Virus record (IMG/VR): IMGVR_UViG_3300044986_000731
Coordinates: 1-64,000 of that record
Source: a virus
DNA length: 64,000 nucleotides
Reading direction: 5' to 3' (one strand)
In this document: in pieces, positions 23,271 through 30,403 of the stretch
How the letters are laid out: the number at the start of each line of letters is the position of its first letter
Numbering within the stretch: position 1 is the stretch's first letter
Program-made: the position numbers and the translations under genes
The notes under the pieces: generated by a model
Database searches by the model: none
What the model was told of the DNA's origin: nothing
What the model saw: only the letters and a program-made list of their open reading frames with translations

Positions 23271-23643
23271 GTCAGCGATCACGCGATCGATCCAGCGGTA
23301 CGCGCACGGCCACGGGTGGTGGACGCTGAAAATTCACGGCGGTCCGTTTCAGACCGCCGGAATCCCCGACCTGCTCTGCGTGAAGTACGGTCGGGCAGTT
23401 TTTCTCGAAGTGAAGCAGCCGGGCAAGTCTGCGACAAAACTCCAAGACCACCGCATCGGCGAGATCAGGTCGGTCGGCGGCGCAGTTGCCGAAGTCGTCA
23501 AAAGTCTGGATGAGGCTCGGGAGGTGCTCGATGGGGTCGATCACAAGCAAGCAGCCGCCGCAACCTCCGCGACGGAGATGGGTGTGGCGTCTCGTGGAGC
23601 GAGAGGACGGGACAACGACACGAAGACTGGTGCAGGTCGATGA
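23260..23643 (+). CDS. VRR-NUC domain nuclease (127 aa)
   Basis: Signature K-I-H-G-G-P-F-Q-T-A-G-I-P-D37-L-L, F-L-E50-V-K52-Q-P-G-K, T-K-L-Q and I-R-S-V-G-G-A-V-A matches the stand-alone phage VRR-NUC fold (PF08774), a structure-specific PD-(D/E)XK nuclease. The domain is complete by residue 88; the remaining 39 residues are low in complexity and overlap a small frame at 23531. Start overlaps the previous gene by 11 bases. Confidence 0.9.
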   Translation: MPLESAITRSIQRYAHGHGWWTLKIHGGPFQTAGIPDLLCVKYGRAVFLEVKQPGKSATKLQDHRIGEIRSVGGAVAEVVKSLDEAREVLDGVDHKQAAAATSATEMGVASRGARGRDNDTKTGAGR

Positions 23644-23737
23644 TCTCAGCGAACTCGTACCCAAGCGAAGAGCCGAGCGTGGTGTACGCGACGCTGATGG
23701 AGGTGAACCCCGAGGCGAAGGTCGCGGTCGGGTTTGA
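23531..23737 (+). CDS. Possible overlapping small protein RRRWVWRLV...VDDLSEL (68 aa)
   Basis: In a different frame from both neighbours and overlapping the tail of the VRR-NUC gene and the start of the next gene. The product contains R-R-R-W-V-W-R-L-V-E-R-E-D-G-T-T-T-R-R and V-D-D-L-S-E-L, a pattern I recall from genuine small phage proteins. Its site is weak. Either this frame or the tail of the nuclease is fortuitous here; I list it at low confidence. Confidence 0.4.
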   Translation: MGSITSKQPPQPPRRRWVWRLVEREDGTTTRRLVQVDDLSELVPKRRAERGVRDADGGEPRGEGRGRV

Positions 23738-23921
23738 GCGGGCGTACCTTGGATGCACGGTCGGGACTCGCCCCGTCGCCGTCTACGAGTACGAGACTTG
23801 CATCGAGATCATCCGCAGCAAGGGCGACATCAGCGAAGAAGACGCCGTGCTCTACTTCTACTACCACACAGTGTCCCAGTGCACATGCGAAGACTCGCCA
23901 CACTTCGTGAGGGTGACGTGA
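23640..23921 (+). CDS. Conserved small phage protein (93 aa), paralogue of the gene at 16643
   Basis: Shares with the protein at 16643 the order V-N-P-E-A-K-V-A-V-G-F-E-R-A-Y-L-G, V-A-V-Y-E-Y-E-T-C-I-E-I-I, S-E-E-D-A-V-L-Y-F-Y-Y-H and a short C-terminus. The ATG at 23640 overlaps the nuclease stop (ATGA). A GTG at 23679 would give an N-terminus closer to that of the paralogue, so the first 13 residues are uncertain. Function unknown. Confidence 0.8.
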   Translation: MISANSYPSEEPSVVYATLMEVNPEAKVAVGFERAYLGCTVGTRPVAVYEYETCIEIIRSKGDISEEDAVLYFYYHTVSQCTCEDSPHFVRVT

Positions 23922-24031
23922 TGCAGATCGAATGGAAGGCTCCTGCGACGACTCAGCCGCAGGTCATCAGAGTGAAGGTGGGCAAGCCCGAGACGACCGT
24001 GATCAAGGTGGTGACCGTTGACACCAAGTAG
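23921..24031 (+). CDS. Very small protein (36 aa)
   Basis: ATG shares its A with the preceding stop codon (TGATG). Composed mostly of beta-prone residues in alternating pattern (Q-V-I-R-V-K-V-G-K-P-E-T-T-V-I-K-V-V-T-V). No motif. Coupled start and clean codon use favour translation, but size limits certainty. Confidence 0.5.
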   Translation: MQIEWKAPATTQPQVIRVKVGKPETTVIKVVTVDTK

Positions 24032-24440
24032 TCTGGAAGCGATAACTTCCGCCGTTGGTTCGTTGTCGGACTACGACGCAACCGAGATCGCGACGCACCT
24101 GACGCGAGCCGGCAGCGAGTTCCAGTCCGAGGTCCGCGACCGCAGCGGATCGACGACGGCGATCGCGATCATGCGAGAGCCTCCGTACCGGATCGTGTCA
24201 TGGACGGCGACACATCGATGGCAGGGACTGCAAACGATCGAGGGCTTCACGCGAGCAACCCATCGTCGTCGTGGGCTGTTTCGTTGTGGCGTCTCGCTGC
24301 TCGTCTCTTGCGGTGCGCTCACTCCGGCAGAGCCGGTGGCCGTCTTCAACCCAGCCTGCATCTCGATCGCGCGGTTCGCCGGCTTTCGAGACGTCCGACT
24401 ATACGAGCGCCGCGACGGCGAGTGGCGGCGGAACTCGTAG
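24018..24440 (+). CDS. GNAT-like protein (140 aa), TTG start
   Basis: The chosen TTG has AAGGTGGTG 5-13 bases upstream. The middle reads I-V-S-W-T-A-T-H-R-W-Q-G-L-Q-T-I-E-G-F-T-R, then T-H-R-R-R-G-L-F-R-C-G-V, then V-A-V-F-N-P-A-C-I-S-I-A-R-F-A-G-F, which follows the GNAT order: beta strand, R/Q-x-x-G-x acyl-CoA loop (T-H-R-R-R-G-L-F), and the C-terminal strand-helix ending in G-F. The CoA loop is degenerate, so activity is doubtful. The same bases also fit a promoter (TTGACA-17-GATAAC at 24018-24046), in which case the true start lies downstream. Confidence 0.6.
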   Translation: MTPSSLEAITSAVGSLSDYDATEIATHLTRAGSEFQSEVRDRSGSTTAIAIMREPPYRIVSWTATHRWQGLQTIEGFTRATHRRRGLFRCGVSLLVSCGALTPAEPVAVFNPACISIARFAGFRDVRLYERRDGEWRRNS

Positions 24441-24460
24441 GCAAGCCCCTCCGGTGGTCA

Positions 24461-24504
24461 CCCTCGGCGGCGTGCGGAATCCCCGTCCCGCACGTCGCCG
24501 AGGG
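24461..24504 (+). terminator. Long 17-bp hairpin between the GNAT-like and HTH genes
   Basis: The arm 24461-24477 (CCCTCGGCGGCGTGCGG) pairs with 24488-24504 (CCGCACGTCGCCGAGGG) with a single G-T mismatch and a 10-base loop. It is the longest stem in the first 40 kb. There is no T-run after it, so it may be a Rho-assisted terminator, an RNase processing site, or an operator for the HTH protein encoded next. Confidence 0.6.
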
Positions 24505-24543
24505 GCCATTGGATGCGGGAGACCACGGAGGAGGAGACGACGA

Positions 24544-24816
24544 ATGATCTCGTTGAAGGAGTTGCGGACGGTGTGGGGCACGGCGACAGTCACCCAGATC
24601 GCACGCCTGTACAAGATCAAGCCCAGCACGGTGAGGAGACTGGCCGACTCGATCAATCTGATCGAGGAAGGCCCGGACGACGACGATCCTCGCCCGGAAG
24701 AGATCGCCGAGAGAGCAGAGAGCGTACGCAGTACGTGGACTCCAGAGGAGGAGTCACGGCGGGTTGTCGGCGGAAGAGCGAGGCGAGAATGGACACCACC
24801 GTCGATACGCTGCTGA
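24544..24816 (+). CDS. Small HTH protein with a TWTPEEESRR tail (90 aa)
   Basis: Strong site GGAGGAGGAGACGACGA. Residues 1-38 hold a helix-turn-helix: V-W-G-T-A-T-V-T-Q-I-A-R-L-Y then K-P-S-T-V-R-R-L-A-D. The C-terminal part, S-T-W-T-P-E-E-E-S-R-R-V-V-G-G-R-A-R-R-E-W-T-P-P, shares the W-[ST]-x-E-E-x-x-x-R-x-V-G pattern with the HTH protein at 27445. The two flank the glycosyltransferase cluster and could regulate it. Confidence 0.8.
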   Translation: MISLKELRTVWGTATVTQIARLYKIKPSTVRRLADSINLIEEGPDDDDPRPEEIAERAESVRSTWTPEEESRRVVGGRARREWTPPSIRC

Positions 24817-25352
24817 CTGGCCTGTTCGACGCTCTTGGCTCCGATAAAGGGTCGCAAGGGCACGCACACCAGTACTCGCAGGACTACGCGAGGCTCGTCG
24901 GCCGCGACATCGAGCGGCTCGTCGAGATCGGCATCGGCACGCACCTGAACTTCAACGGCTCGTGCGGCTCGATCAGGGCGTGGCTGGAGTGGCTCCCGAA
25001 CACCGAGATCGTCGGGTTCGACCTCCTGCCGCCGACCGTCGCGATCGAGAATCCGCGATTTCGTTTCGTGCAGGGCGATCAGGGGTCGCGGGACAGCCTC
25101 TCGCGTCTCGCCGCCGTGGTGTCGCCGGCGGACGTGATCATCGACGACGGCTCGCACCTGTCGGAGCACCAGAGACTCACGCTCGAAGTCTTGTGGGACT
25201 CACTGCGTCCCGGCGGCATATACGTGATTGAAGACGCGCACTTCCGCTGGGGGTCGCCTCCGCACCCGATCGACTACCTGCCGCAGGACGCAAGATTCGA
25301 GCGGTTCATCGGGCAGCACAGCGGGGGCATCGTGTTGCGGAGGCCTGTGTGA
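24789..25352 (+). CDS. Class I SAM-dependent methyltransferase (187 aa)
   Basis: Overlaps the HTH gene by 28 bases. Motif I is R-L-V-E-I-G-I-G-T, followed by W-L-P-N-T-E-I-V-G-F-D-L (motif II acid), D-V-I-I-D-D-G-S-H (motif IV) and L-R-P-G-G-I-Y-V-I-E-D (motif V-VI). The S-D-K-G-S and D-D-G-S-H-L-S-E-H motifs are those of the macrocin O-methyltransferase/cephalosporin hydroxylase-like group, so a sugar or small-molecule O-methyl transfer is probable. Three glycosyltransferases follow directly, which suggests methylation of a glycan. Confidence 0.88.
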   Translation: MDTTVDTLLTGLFDALGSDKGSQGHAHQYSQDYARLVGRDIERLVEIGIGTHLNFNGSCGSIRAWLEWLPNTEIVGFDLLPPTVAIENPRFRFVQGDQGSRDSLSRLAAVVSPADVIIDDGSHLSEHQRLTLEVLWDSLRPGGIYVIEDAHFRWGSPPHPIDYLPQDARFERFIGQHSGGIVLRRPV

Positions 25353-25924
25353 CGACGCGGGCTGTGATCAGCATGGCGACAGGCGGGCGTTGGCAGAAGA
25401 TCGCCGACGTGACGTGGCCTGCCATGAGACGCTACTCGCATTCAATCGGAGCGATCTGGTGCGGCTACATGGCAGGGTGGCCCACGAGCCGGCCTGATCC
25501 GTGGAGGAAACTCTGCTGCATTGCCGACACGCTCGCGTACGCGGATGAAGTCCTCTGGCTCGACGCGGACGTGGTGGTGTGCGGCTCGCCGCCGAACATC
25601 TTCGAGGAGTTCGATCCCGAGTGCGATCAGGCAATGGCGATGCACCCGAATCCAGAGCACCACAACACGGGTGTGTGGCTGTTGCGACGGTCGATGCTGC
25701 CACACCTCGTGTCGGCGGCGATGCAGGACGAGTTCGTGCATCACCGCTGGTGGGAGCAGGCTGCGATTCATCGGGTCATGGAGTCCATGAGCATCGAGAC
25801 GCAGACGCTGCCCGAGCGGTGGAACTGCTGGAGCGGCTCTCCGGCTGACATCGAGCCGTGCTTCCGGCATGCGTGCGGGATGCCCGATCAACTCGCCGCC
25901 GTCACGGAGTGGGCCTCCCGATGA
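25349..25924 (+). CDS. Glycosyltransferase, GT-A type with DxD (191 aa)
   Basis: GTG start overlapping the previous stop. W-R-K-L-C-C-I-A-D-T-L-A-Y-A-D-E-V-L-W-L-D72-A-D74-V-V-V carries the metal-binding DxD. The later N-T-G-V-W-L-L-R-R and H-R-W-W-E-Q-A-A-I-H motifs recall the GMA12/MNN10 (GT34-like) galactosyl or mannosyl transferases. Donor and acceptor are unknown. Part of a coupled run of one methyltransferase and three glycosyltransferases. Confidence 0.85.
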   Translation: MTTRAVISMATGGRWQKIADVTWPAMRRYSHSIGAIWCGYMAGWPTSRPDPWRKLCCIADTLAYADEVLWLDADVVVCGSPPNIFEEFDPECDQAMAMHPNPEHHNTGVWLLRRSMLPHLVSAAMQDEFVHHRWWEQAAIHRVMESMSIETQTLPERWNCWSGSPADIEPCFRHACGMPDQLAAVTEWASR

Positions 25925-26592
25925 TCCTGCTTTCGCAGTGGTACGAGCCGGAGGACGCCGACAGACTCAGCGAACTGCGGCACGCGAGGAAGTTCAACGA
26001 GAGTTCTCCGCTCTTCGACGAGTGCGTCTATCTGGATGGCACGAAGTCTCGGAGGACGTTTCGAGACCTCTTTGATCTGGCCGCGACGCACTACCGCGAC
26101 TCCGTGTGTGTCATCGCGAACGCTGACATCACGTTCGAGGACGGGTGCGAGATGCTCCCCGACATTGCAGACGCAGGGAGACTCATCGCGTTGACGCGGT
26201 GGGAGGACGAGTGCAGTCCGAGGCTGCTCGGGCACCTGCTCGACGAGTCTCGGGCGTTCTTTTCTGGCACGCAAGACTCGTGGGTATTCGTCGGCGACAG
26301 ACTCCCGCACCTCAACGAAATCATCACTTTTGGACACACCGGATGCGACCAAAGGATCGTCGGCTGGGCAGCAAAGAACGGTGTCGAGGTCATCGACCCG
26401 GCCATCGACATCAGGTCTCGCCATCATCATTGGGAGCGGTCGCGACCGCATCGAGAGGCGTGCTTCGGCACGTACGGATACCCGCACCTGACGGGGCTGT
26501 CCTACACAGGACTAGTGCTGCTGCATGAGTGGATGTCCGACGTGCCGACGTACATCGGCGAAATCAAGGACACGAAGAAATGCCCACGGTGA
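25921..26592 (+). CDS. Glycosyltransferase-like protein (223 aa)
   Basis: Start overlaps the previous stop (ATGA). C-V-I-A-N-A-D69-I-T-F-E-D-G resembles the NxD variant of the DxD metal motif, with H-T-G-C-D-Q-R-I-V-G-W later and a His-rich segment (S-R-H-H-H-W-E-R) near the acceptor side. Fold by analogy GT-A. Length fits single-domain phage glycosyltransferases. Confidence 0.75.
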   Translation: MILLSQWYEPEDADRLSELRHARKFNESSPLFDECVYLDGTKSRRTFRDLFDLAATHYRDSVCVIANADITFEDGCEMLPDIADAGRLIALTRWEDECSPRLLGHLLDESRAFFSGTQDSWVFVGDRLPHLNEIITFGHTGCDQRIVGWAAKNGVEVIDPAIDIRSRHHHWERSRPHREACFGTYGYPHLTGLSYTGLVLLHEWMSDVPTYIGEIKDTKKCPR

Positions 26593-27467
26593 CATTCGAC
26601 GACGTCGTGTCGCACGACCCGGACACGCTCCTGCCGCCCGACGAGGAGTTCGCGGCCGAGTACGACTCACGAGTGGCAGCCGGCGAGGAGGCCGCGTCGA
26701 AACTCGATGTGTGCTTCACAGCGATCTGCCGCAACGCGATGCCGTGGTTGCCGTTGACGCTCGACCGCGTGGCGAAGACCGCGAGCAAGTTTCGCTCGGC
26801 CAAGGTCTTCGTGTTCGAGAACGACTCGCAAGATGGCACAGACGAGTTCCTGCGGCAGGCCGCAGCGGAGAACGACTGGCTCGAAGTCAAGTCGACGAAG
26901 AACGGGCGACCGCATCTGAACTACACCAAGTCATCCGAGCGGACAGTCGCGCTTGCTGAGTATCGCAATGCGTGCCGCGAGTGGGTCGCCGAGCACTGCG
27001 GCAGCACGGACATCACCGTGGTCTTCGACACGGACCCGTGGGGCGGGTGGTCGATCAGCGGCGTGATGAACACGATCGGCCATCTCGTCGACCCCGCGTA
27101 CGAGTCCGCAGCCGGCATGGCGGCGTACTCGTGGTGTGAATGGGAGAGGCCGCACTGGTACCGGCGAGATGCTTGCCACTACGACGCCTTCGCCTGTCGG
27201 TGGACGTGGTGGCGAGAGCATCTCGACATGCGGTGGTTCCACATGTGGCACCCTCCAGTGGGGTCGCCGCCGGTGCGGGTGAATTCTGCTTTCGGACAAC
27301 TGGGGGTGTATCGCACGAGGAACTACGTCCTCGGGCGGTACGAGGGCGGTGACTGCGAGCACGTCTCGCATTGGAAAACATGCGGCGGGGGCTGCTTCCT
27401 GAATCCATCCCAGAGGGTGGTTTCGTTCTGGGTGCCCCGGTCCGATGAAGAAAAACAACCAGCCTGA
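26580..27467 (+). CDS. Glycosyltransferase-like protein, CAP59/GT69-like (295 aa)
   Basis: ATG at 26580 overlaps the previous gene by 13 bases. Residues 44-90 read C-F-T-A-I-C-R-N-A-M-P-W-L-P, V-F-V-F-E80-N-D-S-Q-D-G-T, then T-V-V-F-D140-T-D142-P-W-G-G-W-S: nucleotide-sugar binding N-D-S-x-D-G-T and a DxD. This order matches CAP59-type (GT69-like) transferases. The C-terminal 60 residues contain conserved Cys and His (C-E-H-V-S-H-W-K-T-C-G-G-G-C). Confidence 0.82.
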   Translation: MPTVTFDDVVSHDPDTLLPPDEEFAAEYDSRVAAGEEAASKLDVCFTAICRNAMPWLPLTLDRVAKTASKFRSAKVFVFENDSQDGTDEFLRQAAAENDWLEVKSTKNGRPHLNYTKSSERTVALAEYRNACREWVAEHCGSTDITVVFDTDPWGGWSISGVMNTIGHLVDPAYESAAGMAAYSWCEWERPHWYRRDACHYDAFACRWTWWREHLDMRWFHMWHPPVGSPPVRVNSAFGQLGVYRTRNYVLGRYEGGDCEHVSHWKTCGGGCFLNPSQRVVSFWVPRSDEEKQPA

Positions 27468-27837
27468 CGTCTGCACGGCCACATTTTCTCAGATGTGGCT
27501 CGCCGGGACTCCGACCCGGATCATCGCCGAGACGCTGAAGATCAGCGCAGATCGCTGCGATGTCACAAGGAAAACCCTCGGGCTTCCTCCGCGTGAGTCT
27601 TGGCACGGCTCGAAAACAGGCCACCGCAAGGCCTACCTGCCGACGCCGGAGGAAATACGGGAAAAGTGCCTTGAGTTTCAGCGGGGCTGGAGCGACGAAG
27701 AACGGGAGAAGCGTCGGGTCGGCGCGAAGGTGCAGGAATACGAGATGCCGATCATCTCGGAATCCTCGTTTCGAGTGTCGTCATTTTCTGACGACGCCCC
27801 CTCGATCGAAGACCTCGCCGACACTTCGGGTGGATAA
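27445..27837 (+). CDS. Small HTH protein sharing a tail motif with the gene at 24544 (130 aa)
   Basis: Starts inside the end of the previous gene (23-base overlap). Residues 12-45, F-S-Q-M-W-L-A-G-T-P-T-R-I-I-A-E-T-L-K then A-D-R-C-D-V-T-R-K, form a probable helix-turn-helix. R-G-W-S-D-E-E-R-E-K-R-R-V-G matches the W-[ST]-x-E-E-x-x-x-R-x-V-G segment of the protein at 24544. The C-terminus is acidic and serine-rich. A regulatory role is likely; target unknown. Confidence 0.75.
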   Translation: MKKNNQPDVCTATFSQMWLAGTPTRIIAETLKISADRCDVTRKTLGLPPRESWHGSKTGHRKAYLPTPEEIREKCLEFQRGWSDEEREKRRVGAKVQEYEMPIISESSFRVSSFSDDAPSIEDLADTSGG

Positions 27838-27883
27838 GTCGCGGTCTTTACTATGGATGTAGCACTCAAGGAGGAGCGCATCC

Positions 27884-28159
27884 GTGGACGACGACAAGAC
27901 TTTCCTTCCCAAGGTCTCGATCTGGGAAAAAATCCGCCTGCTGCAAGAGTGGTCGCCTGCCGCGACCTACCTACAGGCGTTTCTGGCGACCGACGACCCA
28001 CACCGACGCACGATCATCGTGTCGGATGCGTGCGAGTGGCTCGCCTCGAAGACCGACACGACGCTCGACGACGAGTTCGTGCGGCATATCGCCGCCGTCC
28101 TCCGGTCGAACGAGGGCACGGCTCTCGTCAAGTGGCTCGCGGAGAGGGTGAACGCATGA
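27884..28159 (+). CDS. Small protein of unknown function (91 aa), GTG start
   Basis: GTG start with site AAGGAGGAGCGCATCC. Helical and acidic, with S-I-W-E-K-I-R-L-L-Q-E-W-S near the start. No membrane segment or motif. It heads a run of coupled genes up to 30648 that looks like an envelope or lysis cassette. Confidence 0.75.
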   Translation: MDDDKTFLPKVSIWEKIRLLQEWSPAATYLQAFLATDDPHRRTIIVSDACEWLASKTDTTLDDEFVRHIAAVLRSNEGTALVKWLAERVNA

Positions 28160-28389
28160 CCGAGCACGCACTGCGTCTCGTGGCCGGGACCGTCGGGGCC
28201 GTGATCGTGGCGTGGCCGAATGTCGCGTCGGCAGCGACGTGGCTCACGTCGAAGAAGACGGTCACGCCGCAGGACGACGCCGTGGCGGTCGTGGGAATCG
28301 CGAGGCGTTTGCAGGCAGCCGGCAACAAGAGCGGAGTCTCGCTGTGCCAGCAACTGCTCGCGGTCTTGCTGGAGGCCGACAAGCGATGA
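28156..28389 (+). CDS. Small membrane-associated protein (77 aa)
   Basis: Start overlaps the previous stop. Residues 6-28 (A-L-R-L-V-A-G-T-V-G-A-V-I-V-A-W-P-N-V-A) form one moderately hydrophobic helix, with a second weak one near V-A-V-V-G-I-A-R-R-L. May be a signal-anchored or holin-like protein; evidence is only hydrophobicity and position. Confidence 0.65.
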   Translation: MTEHALRLVAGTVGAVIVAWPNVASAATWLTSKKTVTPQDDAVAVVGIARRLQAAGNKSGVSLCQQLLAVLLEADKR

Positions 28390-28850
28390 AGTGGGTGCGA
28401 CTCGCCGTGGCCGGGCTTCTCATCGCGTACGCGAGCGGTGTGGTTCGCGTGCCGAAGCCGCAGGAGCCTGTTGTTCAGCCGCTGACGGAGATGCAGATGT
28501 CCGCGAAGACTCTCCGAGACATCATGTCCACGGTGCCCATGACCGACAGGCTCTGGGTGAAGACGATCTATACGAGCGCCGCGAAGGTCACCCGCGCTGA
28601 CGGCGAGGAGGAGTCCCCGGAGATTCAGACGACTGAGTCTCTGCGAGACGTGCATATCGCGATCCTGAAGTTCGTGTGGAAGCACCTCGCCGGCAACGAG
28701 CCGGGCAAATACGCAGGGCTTGCCGACGCCGTGTCGACCGTGATCACGCATGCCGTCGGCACGGACAACAGGCCTCTCACGCCAGAACTGCGAGAGAAGG
28801 CTGCTGAGGCGTTTGACGCGATCGCATGGGCAGGACTCGGGGAGGGCTGA
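28386..28850 (+). CDS. Probable exported protein (154 aa)
   Basis: N-terminus M-K-W-V-R-L-A-V-A-G-L-L-I-A-Y-A-S-G is a signal peptide or membrane anchor. The mature part is helical, with T-E-M-Q-M-S-A-K-T-L-R-D-I-M and D-R-L-W-V-K-T-I-Y-T-S-A-A-K-V-T-R-A-D. No catalytic motif. Start overlaps the previous stop, so it is co-expressed with the preceding membrane protein and the peptidase that follows. Confidence 0.7.
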   Translation: MKWVRLAVAGLLIAYASGVVRVPKPQEPVVQPLTEMQMSAKTLRDIMSTVPMTDRLWVKTIYTSAAKVTRADGEEESPEIQTTESLRDVHIAILKFVWKHLAGNEPGKYAGLADAVSTVITHAVGTDNRPLTPELREKAAEAFDAIAWAGLGEG

Positions 28851-28855
28851 CCCCG

Positions 28856-29770
28856 ATGACTAAAAGACCCCAAGGCTGGGTGCCGAACCCTGCCGAGACG
28901 GAGCGGTTCGTCTCGCGGCTGCGATATCCGACGATGTCCGACGCGATGCCTGTCGGCAACACAGGGCAGGACGTGCTGCTCTATGTTCCCCTGCTCAAGG
29001 TCTGTCCGACGTACAGCCGCGTTGCTCAGGGTATTGGGTCGTGTGTCGGGCATGGTTACGCCGGATGCGGGGACGCCTTAGCCTCGACGGAAATTGTCAT
29101 CCACGGAGACCCGGAGGACTGGCGAGGTCGCATCCTCGAAGCGTCGATCTACGCATTCTCCCGCGTGGAGGCGAGAGGGCGGACACGCGCGGGTTTGTCC
29201 GACGGCTCTTTCGGCGCCGCTGCATGCAAGGCCGTGATGCACTGGGGACTGCTCCATTACGACGTTGACTACGACGGCAATAAGTTCACCGCGTACTCGG
29301 CCGAACGAGAGAAGTCGTGGGGTGACACGGGAGTTCCAGACGAGTACGAGAAGTACTCGAAGCACCGTCTCATTCGCGAGACCACACTTGTACGAAATTT
29401 CAGCGAATATGCGCGGGCGTTAGGGTCGGGCTATCCGGTGTCAATTTGCAGCAACGTGGGCTTCACGTTTACCCGAGACTCAGAGGGCTTCTGTCGTCCT
29501 CGCGGGAACTGGAGTCATTGCATGGCCGGGATCGGCGTGAGGCATGGCAATAGGCCCGGCGGATTGATCTGGAATTCATGGGGTCCATCGTCGAACTCGG
29601 GGCCTCACTATCCAGAGAACATGCCGTCGCCCTTTCGCGGATCGACCTTCTGGGTCGACGCTTCCGTTCTGGATCGCATGCTCGGGCAGGGCGATAGTTT
29701 CTCCCTGTCGAGTTACGACGGATTCCCGGCGCGAAAACTTCCTTCCGACTGGACAGGGGGCGTGCTGTGA
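28856..29770 (+). CDS. Papain-like (C1) cysteine peptidase (304 aa)
   Basis: The three papain landmarks are in order: Q58-G-I-G-S-C63-V-G-H-G (oxyanion Gln and catalytic Cys), N-W-S-H221-C-M-A-G-I-G (catalytic His), and I-W-N240-S-W-G (catalytic Asn). No signal peptide and no propeptide inhibitor domain are visible. ATG has site CGGGGAGGGCTGACCCCG. Phage C1 peptidases are known as virion or lysis-associated proteins. Its place between an exported protein, a lipoprotein and holin-like proteins suggests cleavage of a host envelope protein or peptidoglycan cross-links (inference). Confidence 0.88.
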   Translation: MTKRPQGWVPNPAETERFVSRLRYPTMSDAMPVGNTGQDVLLYVPLLKVCPTYSRVAQGIGSCVGHGYAGCGDALASTEIVIHGDPEDWRGRILEASIYAFSRVEARGRTRAGLSDGSFGAAACKAVMHWGLLHYDVDYDGNKFTAYSAEREKSWGDTGVPDEYEKYSKHRLIRETTLVRNFSEYARALGSGYPVSICSNVGFTFTRDSEGFCRPRGNWSHCMAGIGVRHGNRPGGLIWNSWGPSSNSGPHYPENMPSPFRGSTFWVDASVLDRMLGQGDSFSLSSYDGFPARKLPSDWTGGVL

Positions 29771-30060
29771 GGCTGATCGCCATCGCTCTGATCGTGTTGT
29801 GCTGCGGATGCCAGACACGCGAGGCCGTGACGCAGGCGGAACTCGCGGAGTGCTTCGCCGAGGCAGCCTACGCAGCCGTGTGTGCGAGGAAGACTCCGCC
29901 GGCTCCGCCGTCGCCAGATCAGTGCTGCTCGAAGTGCGGCAAAGATGGTCTGCCGCCCGGCAAAGTTCGCTCTGGAGATGGTCTGGCGATCGTTTCGTGC
30001 CCGTGCCCGGACACATGCAAATGCAAGGTGCCGCGTGAGCAGCCTCGACGAACTCGCTGA
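29767..30060 (+). CDS. Cys-rich lipoprotein (97 aa), GTG start
   Basis: GTG overlaps the previous stop. M-R-L-I-A-I-A-L-I-V-L-C-C-G-C is a signal peptide with lipobox (C-G-C15). The mature part has a proline hinge (T-P-P-A-P-P-S-P) and a clustered metal-like site: C-C-S-K-C-G-K ... C-P-C-P-D-T-C-K-C-K. Size and hinge resemble o-spanin (Rz1-like) lipoproteins, but the Cys cluster is unusual for those. Its end overlaps the next gene by 26 bases. Confidence 0.75.
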   Translation: MRLIAIALIVLCCGCQTREAVTQAELAECFAEAAYAAVCARKTPPAPPSPDQCCSKCGKDGLPPGKVRSGDGLAIVSCPCPDTCKCKVPREQPRRTR

Positions 30061-30403
30061 TGACATCTGGCGAGACCTGCCGTTCTTCCGCCGGCAGTTG
30101 CTCGGCCGGGAGCGCGTCAAAGACATGGTGCTGATCGCCGTCGAGCAGTGTCCGCTCGACCTGTGCGGGCACGTCCAGCCCGGCTCCACCGAGAGCGAGG
30201 TACTGGTCGCAGCGTGGTCGCAGGACGTGAAGCGATCGTATTGCCTTCTCTACACCGGAGACGAGGCGAAGTTCGGGCCTCTGTTCTGGATTCTTCTGTC
30301 TCCAGTCCTGCACTACGTGATCCAAAAGATTCTCGACTGGTACTTCGAGTCGCGGTCGAACCGTGCCCTGCTCCGACGTTGGCGAAAGGAACTAACCCAG
30401 TGA
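30035..30403 (+). CDS. Membrane protein (122 aa), GTG start
   Basis: Starts within the end of the lipoprotein gene. The N-terminal 80 residues are soluble; residues 86-110 (G-P-L-F-W-I-L-L-S-P-V-L-H-Y-V-I-Q-K-I-L) form one transmembrane helix followed by a basic tail (R-A-L-L-R-R-W-R-K). Probably an inner-membrane protein of the same cassette; i-spanin-like or holin-accessory roles are possible but not shown. Confidence 0.7.
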   Translation: MSSLDELADDIWRDLPFFRRQLLGRERVKDMVLIAVEQCPLDLCGHVQPGSTESEVLVAAWSQDVKRSYCLLYTGDEAKFGPLFWILLSPVLHYVIQKILDWYFESRSNRALLRRWRKELTQ

